From Macrolepiota albuminosa (taxonomy: Eukaryota > Basidiomycota > Agaricomycetes > Agaricales > Agaricaceae): DNA of 64,000 nucleotides. The position numbers and the translations under genes are program-made. Under the pieces are notes generated by a model. That model did no database searches. It was not told the DNA's origin and was given only the letters and a program-made list of their open reading frames with translations. The stretch covers positions 1,015 to 65,014 of the forward strand of contig JAMWFC010000022.1 of the NCBI GenBank assembly GCA_027475525.1. Reading direction: 5' to 3'. This document shows positions 57,703 through 64,000 of this stretch, one piece after another (positions within the stretch are counted from its first letter, which is position 1; every line of letters begins with the position of its first letter).

Positions 57703-59407
57703 TTATAGACTAGCTCGTGGAAGCTGAGCGTATCGTCCCTGCAAGAATTCCTGTATATCGCGCGCTGTGAAAAGTCAGTACCAATTCGAAACAGTTACAG
57801 ACTAGAAAAGCCTACCCAAAGCCCGTGGCGCTTCTTGCGCTATCTACAAGATCATAGTAGTCAGGAACGTGGCAAAAATGAGTACAAAATGTGACATACA
57901 AGATGTCCAGCATTAGGTATTCTGATATTTGACGCGTTCTTGGGCCTTAGCCAGACACGCTCCCTCGTTGAACCGGGTGGACCAAACCTTTCATGAGAAG
58001 TAATGTTTATTACATGACGATGGATATCAGGCCTAACGACTTACTCTTCGGCACCTTGCTTTCCGGGGACAATCCATCGCAGTTCGATCCTCTCATCAAG
58101 AGTAGGTAATTGCTGGAACACTTCGAACCTCGTATGCATCTCCGAAAAGATGACGGCCTCTTGCATTCCTGGCATCTTTAGGCGAATCGCAGGTCCACCG
58201 GTGACCGGATCGGTTGTGTCGTAAGTACCGCATTCGATGTACACTCTGAGTGCGGCAGGATCCCATGCACCGAAGAAAGGAGACTGGCTGAGAACACGGA
58301 AAGCCTCTTCTCTATGCACGAATTAGTATATGTAGGGCGATCATATTGAGGGACATACCTGGAACTCCAGGTATCTCGTCGAGTGAGAGCTCCAAGAACC
58401 AAGGTGCTCTTTAATCCGCTTTCATTAAGTGAACCTCCTGTGGGCTTGATGATAATGGGATCTATAAGAATGAGAGAGGAGAACAATTTAGGCTGTATTA
58501 AAGCCGCCAGAGTCCTGTAGGAACAAAATGTGAGATGAGAGGGATTGGAAGGGCGATGGACATACGAGGTACAGCCCCCATATGAATGGCCAACAGCAAT
58601 CAACGTCCTATGACGGAATGGATTGTTCTGGCGGTACGTTGACTCAGCTGCGGGAACACGGGTGAGATGAGTTGGAAGGGGTGATGCCAACGCTTTGGAT
58701 GGGAGGTAGAAATTGAAGAAGTTGAGGATGTCGCGTGCGTTGTCGGTCCAATCAACTGAAGCCCGGTCAGGAATGCTCCGCAACCAGGAATAACCACGTA
58801 CAGACGGCTCCATTCTTATCTCCGTTTATCATACATGCATCACCATGTTGGACAGACTCCCAAGTCCATATTTCATCGATGATAGACGCTGCCGGTGAAG
58901 AAAGAAGGTATTTTAAAGTGGGTTCCCAAATCTGTAGAACCGTTCATTGAATGGGAAAGAGAAAAAGCTCCGGATACGTACCTCTTTCGGAAACCCATTT
59001 GCATGAGCAAAGAACAAGGTGATCCCATTGACTCGGTTTTCATTCAACCCGACACGAACGTATCTATTGGCACAATTCCATAAAACCTGTTCAGTACCCC
59101 GCGGATGCAATGATCCGCGCAAGTCCTCAAGGTTCTGTCGAACTGCACTGGCATAGGCTTGCCGTTCCGCTTTCGTCATGTTTGTTGGTGGAGGGGGTGG
59201 TGGTTCCACATAGTCCGTGCTCCGTAGGTAAGCTGCAGGAAAGATGTGGGTGGAGAGTATGTATGGAGCATCGAATATAGGCTTTCGGACTGGAGATGGC
59301 AGTGAAGGCAGTGTCAGCGGCTCAGGCGGTGGATATATAGGCAGATGTTGTCGGGGTGTGACCGAGGTCCATGTAAAAGGTGGCGGTTGCTGCCAAGAGT
59401 CTTGCAT
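57703..59407 (-). CDS. Alpha/beta hydrolase
   Basis: The product has the alpha/beta-hydrolase fold: LFFAHANGFPKE (strand and oxyanion HxxG-type region), a helix region (VDWTDNARDILNFFNFYLPS), then the nucleophile elbow RTLIAVGHSYGGCTS with Ser in GHSYGG. It continues LIDPIIIKPTGG, SSREEAFRVLSQSPFFGAWD and RVYIECGTYDTTDPVTGGPA, and ends FLQGRYAQLPRASL-stop. The start is set at 59407 (MQDSWQQPPPFTW); an in-frame Met at 59446 exists. The N-terminal 110 residues are Pro-rich (EPPPPPPTNMTKAERQAYA). It resembles fungal Lpx1-type hydrolases, but the C-terminal tripeptide is not a standard peroxisomal signal. About six short introns are needed. The substrate is unknown. Confidence 0.82.
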
Positions 59408-60017
59408 GTCAAGACGTTGTCCACGTCGTCGGACCAGAGGAATCACTATTAGTATCGAACATAAGTTGCCGGAATAAAGAAAACCATTCGATATTCACGT
59501 GTGCTTGTCCTCGGAAAAAACATTAGACCTTGCCGCCGCTGGGTCGGATACTGACAATGAAAAATAATAGCCTGCTGAAATATATTCACCCATAATTGTA
59601 ACAGTAACCTTACCTTAATCGATCGGGGGTAACAAAGGGGAAACGACGCGAATTGTGAGTGAACAGGAGGAAAAGGTCTGATACATCACTAGGGCAGGTA
59701 TAGTGGCTGCGTTGATCAGAGTACATGTACATAGAAGATGGGTAAATCCCCGACTCTCTTACGTAAGTAACGAGAAGAGGGTTATGTCCTGACGAATACA
59801 TACATACCAAGTATGCCTATGTACTACGCAGTCGGCAGGCCCCTAGTCGGCAGGTCACAAATTGTCACAGGTACCACTGATGACAAATTGAGGCTCCGTT
59901 CAGGCCTGTATCTTCGAATCCTCACAATTGGCTCCTCATTAGAGAGCAAGGACAACTCGCTTTGTTTCATAGTAGTCGTCATAAGTCGTCAGACGTGCAC
60001 AAAATCGTCTTTCATAT
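59408..60017. other. Intergenic region with 41-bp repeat copy 1
   Basis: This is the promoter side of the hydrolase and the 3' flank of the APH-type gene. It contains 59746-59786, repeated exactly at 62729-62769. No gene was seen. Confidence 0.45.
59746..59786. repeat. Exact 41-bp repeat, copy 1
   Basis: The segment from ATCCCCGACTCTCTTACG to GAGAAGAGGGTTATG is identical to 62729-62769. It has a 10-bp palindromic core (CTTACGTAAG). Confidence 0.85.
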
Positions 60018-61056
60018 CTATCGACCTATGGGCAACATCTTCGATATCCGCCTCAACCAGAGATCCTGGTGGAGATATGGGCCACAGATAAACGGAATTA
60101 ACAGCTTCCAAAATTTGTCGTGTGTCCCGCTAACCCTTTCAGACTCATTTTGTCTCACCATTGCCACATACTCAAAATACTGTGGATAATATCCCGCCCA
60201 CGCCCAGTCAAGCATCCAAAGACGACCATCTTTTTCATCTACAATAATATTTCGAAGGTTAATATCTTGATGAGTCAGAACCAGAGGTTCTGAATCGTCA
60301 AAATACTCGGTCCTGAAAGGGTCATCTTGTGAAATAGGTTCATACTCCAGCGTCATCTTATGACGTTCATTGAAGAAGTCCGAAAGTTCGCGATACGACG
60401 CAAACGGGCCGCGCACAGGTCTGACCATGCCAAAGATGGGAGAATGACACTTCCGTGGTTTCGCACTCAATGGACCTGGTGGCGTCGTGGCAGACGCTGT
60501 CAAGCGACGAAGTTGACGAACATAACGTCGCAGCGTGAAAGCGATGCAGATCTTTCGCCAAGTGGAAAGCGTTGACCATAATTCAGCTAGGGTTGAACCT
60601 GGGATGAAGTCCATGATGATCCAAACAGTTAAATTGCTTTCGACAACGCGGCGTACGCGTGGGACAGGGATAGTCGTCTCGGCAAACAATATATTTAGAA
60701 CATTTGCTTCTGTTGCATCAGGGCTTGCATTAGGGGTTGCGTTTAGGTCTTGGGAAGGCTTTGCAACGGTGTCGGCCGTCAACTTGAAAACATTGTGTTC
60801 GGATTGTAGGCTAGGAGCCTTCTTCCTGAGTTCAAGGATTTCCTCATCACTCAGAGAGTCAACAATGGACGGCTGGGTGATAAACTTGAGCGCAGCCTAA
60901 AATGGTGAATGATGTACTCACGGAAATGCTCCTCTGAGGTCTGCTGTCCGGAAACAGGTAGGTCAAGACGACGTCAAGGACATCTGCTATCACTCCGAAG
61001 AAGGTGTAAAAAAACACTTTTACATCCATCACGAAGGAATGTGACAAAGTTGTCAT
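60018..61056 (-). CDS. APH-family kinase-like protein (aminoglycoside phosphotransferase fold)
   Basis: This is a small-molecule-kinase-fold protein, expanded in fungi and mostly of unknown substrate. Exon 1 gives MTTLSHSFVMDVKVFFYTFF and a hydrophobic stretch (GVIADVLDVVLTYLF). After a 53-nt intron the protein continues AALKFITQPSIVDSLSDEEI and TVAKPSQDLNATPNASPDAT. The hinge region is VWIIMDFIPGSTLAELWSTL. The catalytic loop reads VLTHQDINLRNIIVDEKDGR (HxDxxxxN type), followed by LWMLDWAWAGYYPQYFEY, where the Asp in LDW binds metal. The end is RRISKMLPIGR-stop. Catalytic residues are present, so it may be active. The N-terminal hydrophobic segment could be a membrane anchor. Antibiotic resistance should not be inferred from the fold name. 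Confidence 0.82.
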
Positions 61057-61421
61057 CGATTTGGTGGTAGCGGGTGGAAATGGAAAACGAACTTTGGTCT
61101 TGTGGTCGGCAGCATATGCTTGGTAACACGTGATTCTAGCAACTTCAATCTCACGTAATTTTATTTTATTTTATTTTCTGGATCAGGAGGCGGATGTCTT
61201 GGGGCCTCGCCGGCTGAGTACCTGGAATCCAAACCAAGGCTCCACGAGAAATTTGTACATTCACTTCTCAGCCGTCTTACTGCCACTGAGTTGAAGTTTT
61301 ATACCCGTTCTCCCCTTTAATACACTTTTCCTTCGCCTTTAATCACTCAGCTACTTCAACCGTGCCTGTAATCCTCATGAAGGTCAGGTACCGCAAATAG
61401 TGTAGTCAACGTATCTGACCT
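61057..61421. other. Intergenic region, promoter of the APH-type gene
   Basis: A repeated TTTTA run (near 61160) is the only conspicuous feature. No gene was seen. Confidence 0.4.
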
Positions 61422-62064
61422 TTAATCAAAGAATCCGGCGCCCGATTCATCAGCGACCGAAAAACCATGAATTCGACGAGTTTCTTCGACGAACAAATCA
61501 AACATATTCACGGAATCTTTTTCAAGATAACCTTCCATTTGCAGAACCTCTACAAGGCGTCGTACCCACGTCCTGCATCCGATTCCGGCCTGGTTATTTT
61601 CGAATTTTGTGAGTCCGTGCTTTTCAATTATGTCATAGACTTGTTGCGTTGTCAAGCCATTCTTTACCGGCCTTTCCCATGCTTTCAGCCTGGCATCAAC
61701 TTGGTGAGATTTCCAGTAAGCCTTGGACCGAAACCTGTCATGTGGTCAGGTTTCACTCAACAATACATAGCTGGTCGCCTTGCTGGATATTTATCACTCG
61801 ATCTGCAACGGAATCCTTGTAGGTGTCGAAGATGGTGCTTCGCTCAAGGTTATTGGCAGTTATATAGGCCCCTGAAGCCCTCCTGTGATGCGATAGGTTA
61901 TAGGTTACTCTATGTAATGAAGATAGTCCGAACCAATGTAAGAGCATCTCACCGGTTCCTGATAGCAATTCGGATTGCGGAATGAGGCAGACGAGGAATG
62001 TTGTGATTTCCATACCACGGTCTTGGTAATCCCACTCATCGGTTTGGATCGGTTTTTGTGACAT
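61422..62064 (-). CDS. DUF7770-like hypothetical protein (structure uncertain)
   Basis: The 3' exon is clear: TTQQVYDIIEKHGLTKFENN, then GIGCRTWVRRLVEVLQMEGY and an end GFSVADESGAGFFD-stop. This fits a fungal family that ends with a conserved G-x-GCR-W block. Upstream, a frame from Met 62064 (MSQKPIQTDEWDYQDRGMEI) contains a good donor (CCG followed by GTGAGATGC) and further exon-like pieces, but I could not carry one frame through to the 3' exon. The gene may be intact with introns I misplaced, or it may be degraded. Function is unknown. Confidence 0.4.
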
Positions 62065-62769
62065 CGATGCAATGATTGGGGTTGAATTATTTGGGAAAAT
62101 CAAGAATTGGACATGCCATGTAGTACATATAAGTCGGTAGTTGCCGTGTGGCAGGCAGATGACTGAGAAAATCCGGGGTTTTGTCGGATACTACAGAGAC
62201 CGATTCAGGGATGGTATTCAGCAGATTTTGTAGCGAATTGACAATCCTGCTGTCAACAGGAACGGCTCCTACACATACGACTACGACTTGAGTACCAGGG
62301 AGCAGCAGCTATCGGATGAGCGGATAGAAAGAAAGAAGCTCCGGGTCTTGAGTTGGTTACGCGTGGACAGGCAGTGGCATGTACTCATGAGGGTACATAT
62401 TGCCTATCTTATTCATGAACCGACTGATATCCTAGGAGTGTGGAAGGTTCTTTTGGCTCATCGGCAGCGGTCAAAGGCCCAATGGTGCATGGATTGCCCA
62501 TGTGGGCGTGCTGGCTACGAGAAACGGTTGGTGCCAGCTGAGCCACCTTGCTGTGCCTAAATCTGGCGGCAAACCAGACACCGCGGGCATAAAGAAGCAG
62601 AAAGACAATATATCGGGGACAGGACGAAGACATTGAAATATAAGTCTGCAAAAAGGAGGTCGGGATGAAAACCGTCGTCGTGAGTGTGCCACGGTCACGT
62701 GTCAACATTTCACGGGATTCGGAAATCTATCCCCGACTCTCTTACGTAAGTAACGAGAAGAGGGTTATG
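62065..62769. other. Intergenic region ending in 41-bp repeat copy 2
   Basis: Frames on both strands at 62288-62708 are shadows of one another without family resemblance. The right end (62729-62769) is the second copy of the 41-bp repeat, directly abutting the MITE. Confidence 0.4.
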
Positions 62770-62972
62770 CACTGCTGGCACTGAAAGATATTTCCATTGG
62801 AAAAAGTGTAAAAGAAACATGTTATACCATTTCCAAAGTACCAATTTCAGATAGAAAAAGGCACTTTGCTTTGTTTAAAGACATTTTCTTTCAGAAATTG
62901 GCACATGTGAAATGGTATAACATGTTTCTTTTGTACTTTTTCCAATAGAAACATCTTTCAGTGCCAGCAGTG
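62770..62972. mobile_element. Fold-back MITE, copy 2 (intact)
   Basis: This 203-bp element begins CACTGCTGGCACTGAAAG and ends with the inverted counterpart (CTTTCAGTGCCAGCAGTG). The two arms, each about 90 bp, pair almost throughout (for example AAAGAAACATGTTATACCAT against ATGGTATAACATGTTTCTTT). It encodes nothing. It is about 80-90% similar to the copy at 9805-11234 and shows that copy's uninterrupted structure. Confidence 0.9.
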
Positions 62973-64000
62973 ATAGTTTTTGTCCTGCCAAAGGTTATGA
63001 GGTGTAATGGAGTGTCACACTTATTACAAGCATCAATGACACTATTTGCATACAGTAGAGTATTATATAAGACAACATCTTGTATTCACTTTAGTTCTAG
63101 TCAAATCCGATATAGCGGTCTGATTTAGCACTGTGTGATTCACACAAAAAGGTTCTAGCTCATAACCAATGGTTACATTTTTTTAAATCTTCTGCTATCA
63201 GCTCTAGACTCTAGGCTTGTTACCGACTAGACAACTCATCAAAAAACTCTCAACTTTTGTTGGCATCATGTCGAAAACATGCTTCCATGACTGGCTCTCT
63301 TGATCTGGACCCTCCTTTCCCAGATACAGGTGACCCACCTGTGTCTCAAGCTGTGAAGACGCAAACCATGTCTATTTACCAGCCTCTGCCAAAGTGGAAT
63401 GAAAAGTTATCTTACGATGTTAGTATGAGCTTTGGAATGCTAGGTGGGCTATCTATATCATGGATGATGTTCATTGTGAGGCCTGGTGATAAACCAGGAG
63501 AGAGATCCACGGTCTCAGGAGTGTCGCTACTAGCGAGCCAAATGCCTTCACTGATGTACCCAGTAATATCTGAGAGCTCATCAGCTCAGTTCAAAGGTCA
63601 ACCAGACTGTCAGGGGACTCCTCATTTCTTCCTTTTCTCACTTCTTATCTCTTTACTCTCCCTTCATTCATTCTCTTATTTTGTCTGACATTATTTCATT
63701 TTACTGGTTCTATTCTTTCAACACTATCTGTTAGTACTACTCTCAGCCCTTGAAGTGCTCTGGTTCTTTAGCTACCATTCAGACAAGTGTGGGCCCCTCA
63801 GCATTGCTTCCAGACTGCTTATATAAGCCAGAGTTTGCCAGAGTTTGCCCCTTATTTGTGCAATTGTTTGTGTAGGCAATTTTTGAGTTTTTAAGGTTTT
63901 GTTGTACTGTACAGTTGTTTCCCATGCTTCAGAGGCCCCAGAAGCGTCCAACTTGGCATAGGAAATCCCTAGACTTGTTCTCTTTGGATCTCCTCTGCCA
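62973..64000. other. Right-edge region, possible partial gene
   Basis: A 144-codon plus frame at 63257-63688 begins among several Met codons and ends in a hydrophobic Leu/Ser-rich stretch. I do not recognise it. A second frame starts at ATG 63924 (MLQRPQKRPTWHRKSLDLF ...) and stays open to the end of the window, so it may be the first exon of a gene beyond the edge. Confidence 0.3.

Noticed and set aside
60018..61056. APH-fold gene considered as an antibiotic-resistance gene.
   Set aside because: Fungal members of this fold are a large family of unknown substrates; nothing here indicates drug phosphorylation.
1..64000. Search for CRISPR arrays, bacterial operons or a biosynthetic gene cluster.
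   Set aside because: Eukaryotic gene structure throughout; no regularly spaced repeats and no backbone enzymes such as NRPS, PKS or terpene synthase.

Overview
The window comes from a filamentous basidiomycete, most likely an agaricomycete. Protein-coding genes are split by many short GT-AG introns (mostly about 45-65 nt). The proteome mixes deeply conserved eukaryotic genes (EMC2, CSTF2/Rna15, threonyl-tRNA synthetase, Vps15, a WDR7-like WD40 protein, a DUF1308 protein) with families typical of mushroom-forming fungi: single-span membrane proteins with long Ser/Pro-rich cytoplasmic tails, a 7-TM orphan protein, a PL3 pectate lyase relic, an S41-like secreted peptidase and an APH-fold kinase. 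The species cannot be named from sequence alone.

Layout. 1-9.2 kb: EMC2 (minus), a broken PL3 pectate lyase (plus) and an allantoate-permease-type MFS transporter (plus). 9.8-11.2 kb: a nested pair of non-autonomous DNA transposons, followed by an intron-containing initiator tRNA-Met. 12.1-23.6 kb: three minus-strand genes (S41-like peptidase, WDR7/rabconnectin-3beta-like WD40 protein, single-TM protein). 24-33 kb is gene-poor. It holds a frameshifted tubulin cofactor C relic, two small hypothetical genes, one partly resolved hypothetical gene and old dispersed repeats. 33.8-52.2 kb is dense with housekeeping genes: small heat-shock protein, CSTF2, ThrRS, VPS15, a LecB/PA-IIL-like lectin, a DUF1308 protein and a 7-TM protein. 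54.7-62 kb carries a single-TM protein, an alpha/beta hydrolase, an APH-family kinase and a DUF7770-like gene. A second, uninterrupted copy of the fold-back MITE follows at 62.8 kb. The last kilobase may contain the start of another gene.

Gene relationships. There is no biosynthetic cluster or operon-like system. The conserved genes belong to separate pathways: ER membrane insertion (EMC2), mRNA 3'-end processing (CSTF2), translation (ThrRS, tRNA-iMet), PI3-kinase/autophagy (Vps15) and probably V-ATPase or endosome function (WDR7-like).

Most notable observations. (1) Five separate perfect tandem duplications all have a period of exactly 77 bp, which looks like de Bruijn-graph assembly seams; one falls inside the lectin gene and adds a false intron plus 10 residues. 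(2) A 1,221-bp TIR element sits inside a MITE with a perfect 8-bp target duplication, and the uninterrupted MITE 52 kb away serves as the empty-site control. (3) The ThrRS frame extends upstream into a mitochondrial-presequence-like leader, suggesting dual targeting from alternative starts. (4) PL3 and TBCC are clear gene relics. I found no convincing wholly new system.
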